Source of the DNA: Trametopsis cervina
Taxonomy: Eukaryota > Basidiomycota > Agaricomycetes > Polyporales > Irpicaceae
Length of the DNA stretch: 64,000 nucleotides
Assembly (NCBI GenBank): GCA_022385755.1
Contig: MU278350.1
Coordinates: forward strand, 563,965-627,964
Direction of reading: 5' to 3'
Under the pieces are notes generated by a model. It searched no databases. It had not been told where the DNA came from and saw only the letters and a program-made list of their open reading frames with translations. Both the position numbers and the translations under genes were made by a program. Positions 12,879 through 23,990 of the stretch are shown here, piece by piece. The stretch's first letter is position 1; each line of letters starts with the position of its first letter.

Positions 12879-15661
12879 TTGTGTCACAGAGTTTCACCCA
12901 ATTCCCAAAGAGCTACTGGAAGGCATTCATCCGTAGCGATGTTCTTGAAGGAGAAGGAGGATCATAGCCCGGAGCCACAAAGGACTACCGGAAATCATTC
13001 ATCCACAGCGATGTCCTTGAAGGAAAAGGAGGATCGCAGCACGGAGCCTGAACGCGTCGAGCTTGGGGGAACCCCTTCAAGCAGGGCACTCCCTATTGTG
13101 GTGCGCATTCTCCAATGGTCGCTCCTCGTTGCTGCAGTCCTCGTCTTCTGCGGCGTGCCCTGGTCCAGCAACGGCCTTGAATTCGTGATTTCGCCCGAGA
13201 TAAAACGTGCCTTTGAGAGATTCGCGGAGAGCTTGGTAACCGTGCCGGCCGTGGTCCATCCAACTCCAATCGCGCCGGCCGTGGTCAAGGTCCATCCAAC
13301 CACCAATACCAATGCGGACGCGAACTCTGGTGATTTCTGGTCCAAGGCAAGCGGTCTCTGGTCATCTCTGGTTTAATGGAAAAGCTGGTATTGACGTAGG
13401 TGCGACGCGTAGATCCCGGTCAGCAGTACGTCGACAGGTCTGAAGTGGAAGACCTGTGAGGGAGATAAAGAGTGTGCGCGGTTCGAAGTGCCACTGGACT
13501 ATCTGGCCGAAGACATCGATGGTCCAAAGGCTACCATCGCCTTGTTGAGGATCCCAGCCAGAGTTCCCGCAACGCACCCATCATATGGTGGACCGATCTT
13601 GTTTAACCCAGGTTGGCCGCATCTCTCTAGGGATAAAAGTACAAATCGCTCATTATGATATAGGCGGACCGGGAGGCTCAGGTGTCGTGTTTGTGTCTCT
13701 GGTCGGAAATGCGTTACAACAAGTGGTCGGCGAGCAATTCGATATCGTTGGCTTTGACCCCCGGTGCGTCCTCCCCGCTGCACCCACATATCCATGATCT
13801 AATCAAGGCACACCTACGGAACAGAGGTGTCGGCAAGACCCTCCCCGCTCTCCGTGTCTTCGAAGATGCGGCCGAAGGAGTCGCCTGGCGCATGAAAGAC
13901 CTCGCCGCTCCCCTCTGGAACACAACCAGCGATGCCATGTACCAGCTGTATGCCCGCACAAAAGTCTACAACGCCATACAAGCTGAGAGAGGTGGACATG
14001 TAACAGCATATGCCAGCACTGCGTCTGTTGCGCGGGATATGCTGGAGATCAACAAGGCGCATGGACGGGACAAGCTTCAGTACTGGGGATTCTCGTGGGT
14101 TTCCTTTTACTTGTTACGAGCATTTAACTGATGGTTTCACTTGTTTTAAAAGATACGGAAGCGTTCTGGGAGCCACGTAAGGTTCATTCGTCCTGTTGTG
14201 TTCTCTGTCAACTGATCCGTCTTTCCAGGTTCGCTGCTATGTTCCCGGTAAGCCTTCGGGACAGTGCACACAGTCGCAGATACTCCAGCTGATCAACGAA
14301 TAGAACAACGTCGGGAGGCTGATCATTGACGGTAAGGTCGTCGAATGTGCATACGGCGTTCCCGCAACTAACATTGTTCTCAGGCGTTGTGAACACCAGA
14401 AATTACTACGAAAGTAATTACCGCCCCCGCATGGCACTGTTCCAGCACTAACTCTTTTCTAGCTAAGTGGAATGATAACCTGATAGACACAGATGCAGAA
14501 ATGTCTCTCTATTTCCAAGAATGCGTGGACGCAGGCCAAGAACGCTGCGGGCTCTGGGAACCAAGCGCGGACAAGGTCGAGGCCCGTTACAACAAGATCC
14601 TGAGCAACCTCAAGCGTCGGCCCTTGGCGGTGCCCGTCAACACTACTCAGTTCACATCCGCCGACTACGGGATCGTAGACTACACCCTCGTCAAGGCTGC
14701 CGTCTTCACGTATCTGTACTCTCCATACACTCCAATTCCCGGCGCCCCGAACCTTGCATCCCAACTCTCGTTCGCGCTCGGCGAGGTCGAGAAGGGGAAC
14801 GGTGCCGCTTTCTGGGATATCGTCAAGAACCAACTGGAGCGGCTCAAATGCGCGTGCTCCCCGTCTGGCGAGGACTATAGTCCAGGGTACGACCCGACTA
14901 TCGCTATCGCGTGCGGAGATGGCGAGGCTGTTACGGACTCTCCGGAGGAATTGGAGGCTTTCCAGGAAGACCTCGCGCGGAACTCCAGCTTTGCGGACAT
15001 CTTCCCGTGGCATGCGCGTTGCTCGTCAGTTCCTCCTTCGTTTTGCTGGGCTGCTTCGCGTCCGCTGATGCTTGAATCTGCATAGGAACTGGCAAGTAAG
15101 ACCGAAGTATCGTTTCACAGGTCAGTATTTAAGCACATGGTCTGATCGTTCGAGTCTTACTCGGAATAGGACCGTTCGGGGGTAACACTTCGTTTCCGCT
15201 TCTCATTATCGGGAACACGGCCGACCCTGTGACACCTCTCCATGGGTAACGCGTTTCTCGTTTTGCCAACTGGTGTTTACTTACCGTCTCCCAAAGCGCC
15301 CAAGTGGTTGGAAAGGATTTCAACGGCTCCTCTGTGGTACTCACACAAAACTCTGCAGGGGTAAGTCCATGGTTGAGCCCACACCGCTCATCAACTCACT
15401 GGCTCTCGTTCGCAGCACTGCTCATTGGCCGTACCGAGCCCATGCACCATCACAGCCATCCGCGCATACTTCCAGGAAGGCGTTCTGCCCGAACCCGGGA
15501 CAGTCTGCGAGACGCCCGCAAAGATGTTTGGCGACGCGTCTAGCCTAAGACTTGAAGAGTTGCGCGTGGAGGAAAGGCTCATGATGAAGGCTGCGGCGTC
15601 CCTCACTCGAGCGTACTCTCTGCCCGACTTTGGGCTGGCAAAAGGCCTGGGAAATTTCTGA
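12879..15661 (+). CDS. membrane-anchored S33 / TAP-like serine peptidase
   Basis: Predicted protein of about 703 aa: an alpha/beta-hydrolase of the tripeptidyl-aminopeptidase-like (MEROPS S33) group with a C-terminal TAP-like domain. Exons: 12879-13370, 13446-13611, 13664-13763, 13825-14094, 14153-14176, 14229-14247, 14304-14331, 14384-14413, 14463-15024, 15086-15120, 15170-15245, 15297-15360 and 15416-15661. The first splice junction is uncertain (acceptor could be 13437 or 13445), as is the start (next Met at 12939). Seen: ECARFEVPLDYLAED, the oxyanion loop NPGGPGGSGV, FDPRGVG, nucleophile GFSYGS (about Ser343), acid NTADPVTP (about Asp594) and base GHCSL (about His623). A hydrophobic helix VVRILQWSLLVAAVLVFCGV near residues 70-90 predicts a type II membrane anchor with the catalytic part outside the cytosol. 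Confidence 0.85.
12906..13049 (+). repeat. 72-bp tandem duplication in the peptidase N-terminus
   Basis: Two imperfect copies of a 72-bp unit (12906-12977 and 12978-13049) keep the reading frame and give two 24-residue copies that contain HSSVAMFLKEKEDHSPEP and HSSTAMSLKEKEDRSTEP. They lie in the cytosolic N-terminus, before the membrane helix. Confidence 0.85.
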
Positions 15662-16277
15662 AACTTGGAAAGTTGCGTAGCCGTTATGCTCACAGATGAT
15701 GATCTGTTGTACTTGTATCACTGTATGAAAACAATCCCACTTCTCTCTGCGATGAAGATACCATGTCGGCCATAATCACATGCTACCGTCATACATACCG
15801 CAGAGCAGAATCGCTACCCTCGACAGCCCCTCCAAGATCTACTGCCAAAAAAAAGCTCGTTAGATCCGAGAAGTCCAAGCGCGAAAAATCTCTAGAGCGA
15901 CCCAGACATCGTACGTGTCGCGGTGTGCATGATCAACCAGATTAAAACAGCGGACACATTTACTGCTGCCGCGCCGTTCGTTAGAAATCCCAGGCACGCG
16001 AATGCAACCAACGTTCGTGAAAAATTTAAACTTGGATTGCGTGCGGGGCGGAACCAGATCGGTATCTGAGCGGATCAATCATAGCGACGCGAACCGGGTT
16101 GATCGCCCCTGCCGCACGAAGTGGGATGCCCGAAATGGAAGGTTGTGTGGTTGGTGTCGAAGGCGCTGTGGCGGAGGTTTTCGAGCACGAGCACGCGTGC
16201 GGACTTCTTCTACAATTAAAGATGGCTTACATATACTATACAGAAGTTTCTTGCTCGCACGAATAGGTGGGAACTTC

Positions 16278-16301
16278 GCAGGTTCCGGATTCCGAACCTG
16301 C
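16278..16301. repeat. inverted repeat, 8-bp stem and 8-nt loop
   Basis: GCAGGTTC is followed after eight bases by its perfect reverse complement GAACCTGC. It lies in the gene-free block; the significance is unknown. Confidence 0.6.
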
Positions 16302-16524
16302 CTGCTTCGGGCAACTTTAACTCTATATCAAGCCGGTCCGGTTTATATACAGAACAGAACAGAAACGCTTCGACAGAAGTTCAACACAGCCCGCACGAAG
16401 CGTACGCTCCGCGATAGCAAAAACAAAACACGCACCCCGCGAGAACGAGCCCCAATCGGTCTGCCTCGCGTGCTCGTCCTGTGCGCACGAACGCGGCGAG
16501 GCTCGCCTGACAGCGGAGATCTCT

Positions 16525-16540
16525 GCGTGCGAAAGCACGC
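16525..16540. repeat. hairpin GCGTGC-GAAA-GCACGC
   Basis: A perfect 6-bp stem closed by GAAA, a GNRA-type tetraloop on the plus strand. It may be part of a structured RNA or chance; no known RNA family was recognised around it. Confidence 0.5.
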
Positions 16541-18088
16541 GACGTTTAGCCTTTTTATGGTGCAGGATTTTGTCTTTGTGTGTATTGCTCGCCTATGTCG
16601 GGCAATGTGACTGGAAGTACTAAGGGACGACATAGGTCCAGGCGGCGGCATGAAGCGTGAGACATGAGGCACGGGAGCAGGGGCACTCGCTGGTATTTAA
16701 TTAGCACGGCGCGCTGTGCCTACCTGCTAAGCGAGCAACTTAGATGCGGCTCGTGTCGTGGATCACGTCCGCTCCAATATCGGCATTAGACTGTCTGAGC
16801 GAGGATGGGTATCATGGCAGAAAGAAGTTAACAACGAGGAGAACACGATGCCGGCGGCATTTGGGGCATTATCAAAGGTAAAAACTGCATGAGGCGGAGG
16901 GTTCATTAACCTCCAATCGAGCTCTTCCAACTCGGCGTGATTGCTGAGTCCACAAGAATCAACACAGCACCTCCAAGCTGAACAGAAACCCAACCCCATC
17001 GCGCTACGCCCTCGCAGGGAAGTCATGTGCACCTCCGGCGTGAGGGGCTGGATCACACCACCCAATCCACCCGTCCACGGCCCCAGAGCCTGCTTGACGT
17101 GCCGGACGCGCGTGCGGTTGATCCTGACGAAATGGGGAGTCCGAATTCGGGTCGTGCATCGACAGGCGGTGTGCTAAGCTTGAGGGACACGGTGCTGTGT
17201 TTCTTATCGCGGGAAGCTACAGTTGGGTTTGATGGAAGTACTAGTATGCAATGCAATGCGCTGTGTGCAGGGAGGTTTGGTGAGAAGTTGTTGCCCGGGG
17301 GTGGATGTGCTGCGCCGCCGCCGGCGTGCCGTGCGCCGTGGGGTATGTATCCCCAGTTGTTCGATAGGCTTTATGTTGTGATGGAGGGCGCGTGACTGGG
17401 GCCACAGATCGGCACCTTCGGGCTGGGTTGAGGTGAGGGCGAGTGTGTGTATGGGCGTGCGGATGGGCTTAGTGAAGGTGGAGATGTCGGTGTTGCCTGT
17501 GTCAAGTCAAATGGAAAATCTGAGACAATCCTCGCTGCGTATGGAGGAGTTGAGAGGGGGCAACTGCCGTTCAAGCGTCCAACCTGCCGATGGAAATAAC
17601 AACTCGCCCGCTGGCGTCTTTGTGATCCTGTCATCTGCAGTGTCCAAGTGTCAATGTTCGTGACGCGATGTTGGGTATCCCTTAGTAAGAGTCATCCCCT
17701 ACCAGACGGAAGGGCTGCGCGGGGGGGAGACTGCCACATGAACACCCAAACGACTCGACCCGACATCACATCTCAGGCCACAGTACGGCACAGCACGCCC
17801 GCTCGTGCATTTGTAGCCCCCTCACCTGGCGTAGCACAAGTGTCATTTTGTCAGCATCAGCATGGTTTCATCTGTCCCCTTTGTATAGCAAGCATTCAAC
17901 TCACCTATCGCGCGGACGAACGTTCACGGCTGGGGAGGCGTCGTCGGGTGCTCCGTGACGTAGGGGCTGTGCTCTCCTGTCTGTCTGAGAAGATAACGGC
18001 CGGTGTATGATGCCCTTGGTGGTGAGGCGGTCGTTCTATGTTGCGGACAGTAGGGGTAATTAACAGGAGGTCAAGAAGGCGGGGATGG

Positions 18089-18110
18089 GAGAAGAAGAAG
18101 AAGAAGAGAG
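18089..18110. repeat. (GAA)n purine microsatellite
   Basis: A run of about six GAA units in the gene-free block, inside a purine-rich segment. Confidence 0.8.
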
Positions 18111-20132
18111 CACTCAAACATCGCACACTGTTAGAGTAGACGTGCAGCGATGAAGGTCGTCACAGGCGACACCAACGCATACGACGCCCCCGTCCTGTTC
18201 GGCGTGACGAACGTGCCTCCCTCACGAGCGCTCGAGCCCGCGTCGCCCTAGATTGGTCTGGCACGGCGAGACAGGAACTTGGCGACCATCACGGTGACGC
18301 ATCACTCTTACGCTTGGTGGCGGGTGATGCGAGCGAGATCAGAGGTGTACGGATCAGTGTGGGTGTGTGCGCGGGAGGAGGAGGAGGTACGGGTGGTATG
18401 TGTAGAAGCAGCCTTCGTTGGAAGGAGATGCAGGATGTTCGTGGGTACAGTCGGTTGTCGTGAATGACCGGAAATTGAAGAGCGATTCCCCGCACCTCAT
18501 CTTCCAGAAGAGATTTGGATGAGAGAAGAGATTGAGATGGTGGTAGTGAGATGGGGTGCGCTAGTTCGAGCACATCATCATCATCGACGTCTTAAATTTT
18601 TCGGTTCTAGACTGCCATCGTGGTATAATTTTTTGCTCTAATGGCAGGTACACTAGACCTTGGCATTGTATTAGCTCAATAAAAATATGGCAGACGGGGA
18701 GACGCACCCGGAACTCTACGTCCTGCTGAGTTCATTGTGACAGATCATCCACCTGGTACTGACTCCGCCCTCCACTAGTGTGGATCTGTCAGCTGGAGGA
18801 GTGGGCTATTATTCTTGAGTGCGTCGGCAGCGGCGCGAGGTGTGTGTCCTTGGAGGCACGTTCAATGGAGCGTGTGCTTTCAGCTCTGGTGCGACAGATG
18901 GAATGTAGTGACGCAGCATAGACTAGACTAGACACGACAAACCGCACGCGCCGACGTCGAACTCAGGAGGCCTCGAGTCGACTGGACTTGGCGTGCTCTC
19001 GGACGGTAGTGCAGCGACTAGAGACCTCGGAGGATCTGGACGCGGCGTTGTTGATCCGCTTAGGGCTGTCGAGGTTCGCGGAGCCGCGGATGGGACGGAC
19101 TGGGCCTGATGCGATCGGGGGCATGCGAGGAGAGAAGAGTCAAGTCTGTGCGGCGATGCATTTACCTGATCGCGCACCGATTATCGACTGAGCCGAGCTG
19201 ATCGCGCGGTGGCAAAGGAACACCACCACCAATCGCTAGTGTCCAACGCCAAGGGGTGTGTGTGTGCAAATTTAGCAAGGCGAAAAACTTGCGTGGGTGC
19301 GAATGCAGTGGCGCGATTGGGCCGTGCGAGACACGAGGGCTGGGGGTGCTGGGAGATGTGGATTTTCCGGTGAGGGCTGAGAGTAGATGCGTGCCGGAGG
19401 AAGATTTGGATGAGAGCTGAAATTGGAGAAGGGGAGCAGGTTTACTTGCCGGCTGAATGCAGAGAGAGGTGCGGGCAGCGCGGCGGGGGAGAGCGCCGTG
19501 AGCTGTGGCCAGTGAGTCTCACAACTTCTGCAATGTCCTCCGGCCGTGTGTGTGCGCTGATATATGAGGGTACTGCGTAGTACTATCGCGCTGATACCGC
19601 CGCGGACTAAGATGCGCGAATGATCACATCTTCTGGTTGCGTGCACAATTAAATAGGAACTTTCGACTGGACGGAAGCTGGAAATGTGATTCGAGCTGTG
19701 CAGGGTTCGGCAGAGGCAAGGAACGAAGCGGAGAGCTGTGCTGGCGACTAGGGTCTGTCTGTATGGGTGGAAGAACGTTCCAAGGAACAAAGATGCAACA
19801 TTCCAACAAGAGCCGGGCACTCTATATCGGTTGCGCCGTCCGCGGGATGGATGTGAGCATCTCTGATGTTGTGCTGCGAGGCCACTGTAATGATTATTGA
19901 ACGCAACCTGTCGCAGAGTTTTGCAACACATACCACGAATGTGCGAGAGCTTGTCTTGCAATATTGCTGCGACGGGGGCGAGTCTCCTCGGCTCTCCGGA
20001 AGGAGTAGAGAGCATCACCGCCACTTGAGAAGACAAACGGAAGCAGGCGGGCGATGGCCGGCCGATGCAGCGGCGGTGGGGGATGTGTGCTTCCGGACAC
20101 GCAGAGCCCAGTTTGGCGCACACATATACGCA

Positions 20133-20138
20133 AACGTG
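20133..20138. promoter_or_regulatory. possible Pho4-type E-box (AACGTG/CACGTT)
   Basis: AACGTG, the complement of CACGTT, is the medium-affinity site of yeast Pho4 upstream of PHO84. It lies 310 bp before the phosphate transporter ATG. Use of this motif in basidiomycetes is inference. Confidence 0.3.
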
Positions 20139-20203
20139 CATCAAGCGCCGTGTGCGCTGCCATCAGATCTGCATCGGCTTGCTGTTATTGGCTGCACACT
20201 ACG

Positions 20204-20209
20204 AACGTG
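20204..20209. promoter_or_regulatory. second possible Pho4-type E-box
   Basis: A second AACGTG, 71 bp downstream of the first and 239 bp before the ATG of the phosphate transporter. Confidence 0.3.
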
Positions 20210-20447
20210 CCAGGAACGCTGCTCGTCTGTGTGAGAGGCCTCCCATGCGCTTCCCCTTCGCATGCCATCGCCCATTTACAAATGCCCAGAGCCCTCCCAG
20301 CGTATCGAGGCCCGTTAAATACCACCGACTGCCATCGCTTCCAACCCGCCCACCCCCTTTGCTCGCCCCCCCTCCCATCGTCGAGTCCCTCTCGCGCACT
20401 ACGCCGACTGTGTTCACAAGGCGCACACGAGACCTCTTCCTTCAGCA

Positions 20448-22401
20448 ATGGCCACCTACGTGACGGACAAGTCCTCCGACCACAGCGACCCTAAGCAGGC
20501 CGTCTCTGGCTACACCCTCGACGAGAAGCGACGGGCTGCCCTCGCTGAGGTCGACAATGCCAAGTTCTCGTGCGTAACTCATCTACACTCCCTTATCGTG
20601 TGCGTCTCCAGGTGCTAATCTCGCTTCAACCGCAGTTGGTTCCACTTGAAGGTCACCTTGGTTGCGGGTGTTGGCTTCTTCACCGATGCGTGCGTCTTTC
20701 TCTCTCCCTCTCGCTCGCGTGCCCCCGACTGACCCCCACCATTAGCTACGACATCTTCGCCATCAACATCGCCTCCACGATGTTGGGCTACGTCTACGGC
20801 AAGGGCCAAAAGCTCTCCACCAACCAGGACCTCGGCGTCAAAGTCGCCACCCCCATCGGTAACCTCATCGGACAGCTCCTCTTCGGTTGGCTCGCGGATG
20901 TCGTCGGTCGTAAGCGCATGTGTAAGTCCCCACCGCAGATCATCCTTATCTCCTTCCGCGTTCGGTCCGCTCACAAACGCCCGCAGACGGTGTCGAGCTC
21001 ATGATCATCATCGTCGCCACCTTTGGTCAAGCAGTCTCTGGTCAAGCACACGCCGTCAACGTTATTGGTGTCATCATCGTATGGCGTGGTATCATGGGCA
21101 TCGGCATCGGCGGTGACTATCCGCTTTCTGCCATCATTTCGTCCGAGTTCGCGTCGACGCACATTCGTGGGCGTCTGATGACCGCCGTGTTCGCAAACCA
21201 GGGCTGGGGCCAGTTCGCTGGTGCTCTCGTCGCCCTGATCATCGTCCGCGCGTACAAGACCTCGCTGCTGAACGACGACCCGCTCGTCCTCGCCCACGTC
21301 GACCAGATGTGGCGTATCCTCATCGGTCTCGGCTGCGTTCCCGGTGTCGCCGCTCTTTACTTCCGTCTCACCATCCCCGAGACGCCCCGTTTCACCATGG
21401 ATATCGAGCGTAACGTCCAGCAGGCGACCCAGGATGTCGACAACTTCCTCACCTCCGGCACGTACTACGTCGACCCCGACACCACCATCGAGCGTGTCCA
21501 GGCACCCAAGGCCACCAAGCGCGACTTCGGTGCATACTTCGGCAAGTGGGAGAACCTCAAGGTCCTCATCGGCACGTCGTACTCTTGGTTCGCTCTCGAT
21601 GTGCGTATTTTCAGCTCGTGTTCTTGAAAAAGCGCGTTTACTTACGTCGAAATCCCCGTAGATTGCTTTCTACGGTCTCGGTCTCAACTCTGCTATCATC
21701 CTTACCGCCATTGGTTTCGGCTCTCCCTCCGCCAGCCTCACCGGCACCCTCAAGGTCTACACCAACCTGAAGAACATCGCCGTCGGAAACATGATCCTCA
21801 TTGCCGCCGGTCTCATCCCCGGATACTGGGCCACCTTCCTGTTCGTCGACCGCTGGGGCCGCAAGCCCATCCAGCTGATGGGCTTCGCCGTCCTCACCGT
21901 GTTGTTCTGCGCTATGGGCTTCGGGTACAACAGACTCAACGAGACAGCCGCCGCGCGCAAGGCGTTCGTCTTCTTGTACTGTCTCGCGAACTTCTTCCAG
22001 AACTTCGGCCCGAACACTACTACGTTCATCGTCCCTGGTGAAGTGTTCCCCACGCGTTACAGGTCGACGGGACACGGTATCTCGGCTGCGTCTGGCAAGC
22101 TTGGCGCCGTTGTTGCGCAGGTCGGCTTTGCGCGTCTGAAGGATATCCACGGCACGAACAAGTTCGTCGGTCACATGTGCGTATATTCTCCTCTTTCTTC
22201 CGCATCCTTTCATGTTACTGACAACTTGGTGCGAATTTTTCTAGTCTTGAGATCTTCGCCTTCTTCATGTTGACCGGTATCTTCTCGACGCTGCTGATCC
22301 CCGAGACGAAGGGCCTCTCGCTCGAGGAGCTGTCGAACGAGGACCAGAACGGCTTCATCCGCGGCCCCGCGCGCCCACGCGAGTCGCAGGCCGTCGTATA
22401 A
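20448..22401 (+). CDS. PHO84: PHO84-type high-affinity phosphate:H+ symporter
   Basis: Predicted 545-aa inorganic phosphate transporter of the PHS branch of the major facilitator superfamily, acting in the plasma membrane. Exons: 20448-20569, 20636-20689, 20746-20921, 20987-21600, 21662-22176 and 22245-22401. Family segments are WFHLKVTLVAGVGFFTDAYD, LFGWLADVVGRKRMYG, the signature region GIGGDYPLSAIISSEFA, WRILIGLGCVPG, IPETPRF, DIAFYGLGLN, FGPNTTTFIVPGEVFPTRYR and PETKGLSLEELS. Codons are strongly biased to C in third position, unlike most genes in the window, which suggests high expression. The introns are only 50-70 nt. Upstream are two CACGTT-type E-boxes and a CT-rich leader. Homologues are induced by phosphate starvation; regulation here is inference. 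Confidence 0.95.
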
Positions 22402-23569
22402 AAGCCATAAACCGCCCCCATCTTCCCCTCCTTCACCACCACCCACCCCCCACGCACGCACGCACGCATCATCATCACATCCTCTCTCTCTGTTCGATTC
22501 ATTGTAATGAGCACCGCCGAGCATCCGTACTAGTAGTATCCCCCCAAGATGTCGAGCTTACCCCATGTTTTTCTCTCCCTGTGTCGTATCTATTATCTGC
22601 TTTTCTCGACCTCTCTTTCTCCCTCTCCTCTTGGTCCCCGCTGGATGTTTGGCGAATGACGGATTGTTGGCACGGTTTTCTTTTTCTCTTTCTGCTGTGT
22701 TACACGCACACCCCACCCCACACCCCCCTTTCGTTGTAATGCCAGCTGCTGCCGAACTGTTACCCGTACCATAGATTATGTGTTGTGTAGAAAGAGGAAT
22801 TGTAAGCGATGTCAACATGTCTGCGGTTGTGTGATCGCTGTTTGGCGCCGATGGGCTGAGTTGATCTAGGCGCCGCTGTGGTTATCTAGAGTGATCTTGC
22901 TGTGATCTTCCAGTGCAAAGTTCTTCGATTTACTTAATTTGAGAATCAACAGTCTGAGCGGCTCGTTATTGTATTATGAGGAAGATGAGAATAGTTTGAG
23001 ATCTTTGCATTGCTATCATCTGGGCTCACACGATTCTTGTTCAGGCTTCCATCTCGGTAGAAATCGCTGTTCCATCTGTGTCTGTCCTGCACGCAAGATG
23101 TTCACACAGCGCGCAAGAACATCTAGTGCGCGGTCACCGTGCGCGCCCACCCCATCGCCCGCGGCGGGGAACCACGACGCCTGCCCGATCGTGCATTTTT
23201 CAATTCCTTTCCTTCTTTCTGAAATCCTTTTTCCAATTCTGTTTTTTTGCAAACGAACAGGAGGCGCGCGGATGGGTCGACCATCGCTCGATCGCGCCCG
23301 CGCGGGGTGAATCTATGACGTCCTGCGATCGTCCAGCACGGGGGCAGAGCTGTGAGCGGGGAAGTGGCCTTCAAGTTGTAATCGAACGGTGTACTCGTTA
23401 CTCGACTTCGCAGCTCTCGCACCCAACGTACATAGCAAAAAGTTGCTCAACGTATACTTGCATTTTGAGGTAAGCCATACTGCTGAGGTTCGCAGCTAAT
23501 ATACTTACCCACCCACCACCGCCGTTTCCAGACCATAAATCCATCACACGACATTCACGAAACACAGCC
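22402..23569. other. 3' region of PHO84 homologue with microsatellites
   Basis: 1.17 kb with no recognised gene. A (CACG/ACGC)n run at about 22451-22468, (ATC)n at about 22468-22477 and (CT)n near 22482-22491 lie in the likely 3' UTR; a pyrimidine-rich block follows near 22600-22640. The end, from about 23480, is C-rich and directly precedes the small ORF. Confidence 0.4.
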
Positions 23570-23800
23570 ATGAAGCCCGCACACATACCGGAGGTCGTCC
23601 CGCCCGCCGCGTCCTCTGAACCCTCCGAGCCGTCCGCTGTCATCCCAGAGGATAAGTCGCGCGAGCAGCTCACGGGCGAGCAGGGGGAGAACCCGCAAGT
23701 CATGGCGCACCGGCCGGGGAAGCAGGCGGGAGACAGCAAGGAAGGGAAGGGCGAGGTGAAGGGGGATAACGAGGGAGATCAGAGGAAGGCAAGGCTGTAA
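23570..23800 (+). CDS. small hydrophilic protein, hypothetical
   Basis: A single uninterrupted ORF of 76 residues starting in a good fungal context (ACAGCC before ATG). The product is rich in Pro, Glu, Lys and Gly, with no hydrophobic segment. It includes SSEPSEPSAVIPEDKSREQL and GEQGENPQVMAHRPGKQAGD and ends in a charged tail. It looks like an intrinsically disordered, stress-type small protein, but I do not recognise a family. Base composition and third-position GC are coding-like, and the ORF is the only open one in this segment. It lies 190 bp from the convergent aldolase gene. It could be chance; transcript evidence would decide. Confidence 0.4.
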   Translation: MKPAHIPEVVPPAASSEPSEPSAVIPEDKSREQLTGEQGENPQVMAHRPGKQAGDSKEGKGEVKGDNEGDQRKARL

Positions 23801-23990
23801 GGTGAGCGGTGTTGAAGGCAATCTGTACTTTCTGGCTGTTGCAGACGGGATGAAATGAACGTGGACGTACCCGAAGTGGATCAGGTATATGAGTGAGGCC
23901 TGTACATAAAGTGTGATTCTACCCTTGAGATAGCCAGCAACGAGCTCGTCAAATACATACACGGATTTTTTACTTCGAAACAACACATCC

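Larger units (their letters stand above)
15662..20447. other. 4.8 kb gene-free region upstream of PHO84 homologue
   Basis: This stretch has no exon chain with recognisable protein content on either strand, although every neighbouring gene is readable within a few hundred bases. ORFs of 100-290 codons occur (for example minus 19272-20144 and plus 16002-16610) but their translations are Cys/Arg/His-rich and look like non-coding frames of GC-rich DNA. It contains two short inverted repeats (16278-16301, 16525-16540), a (GAA)n tract near 18091, and a TG repeat near 19256-19266. The last 600 bp should be the phosphate transporter promoter. The remainder could be long regulatory DNA, an untranslated transcript, or decayed sequence. 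Confidence 0.5.

Noticed and set aside
14459..15013. 184-codon minus-strand ORF
   Set aside because: Antisense to the long peptidase exon 14463-15024.
16002..16610. 202-codon plus-strand ORF
   Set aside because: Composition (Arg/Thr/Cys-rich) and lack of any motif look non-coding, and it crosses both hairpins.
19272..20144. 290-codon ORF on the minus strand in the gene-free block
   Set aside because: The translation is rich in Cys, His and Arg with no domain, no start context and no partner exons; open frames of this length occur by chance in GC-rich DNA.
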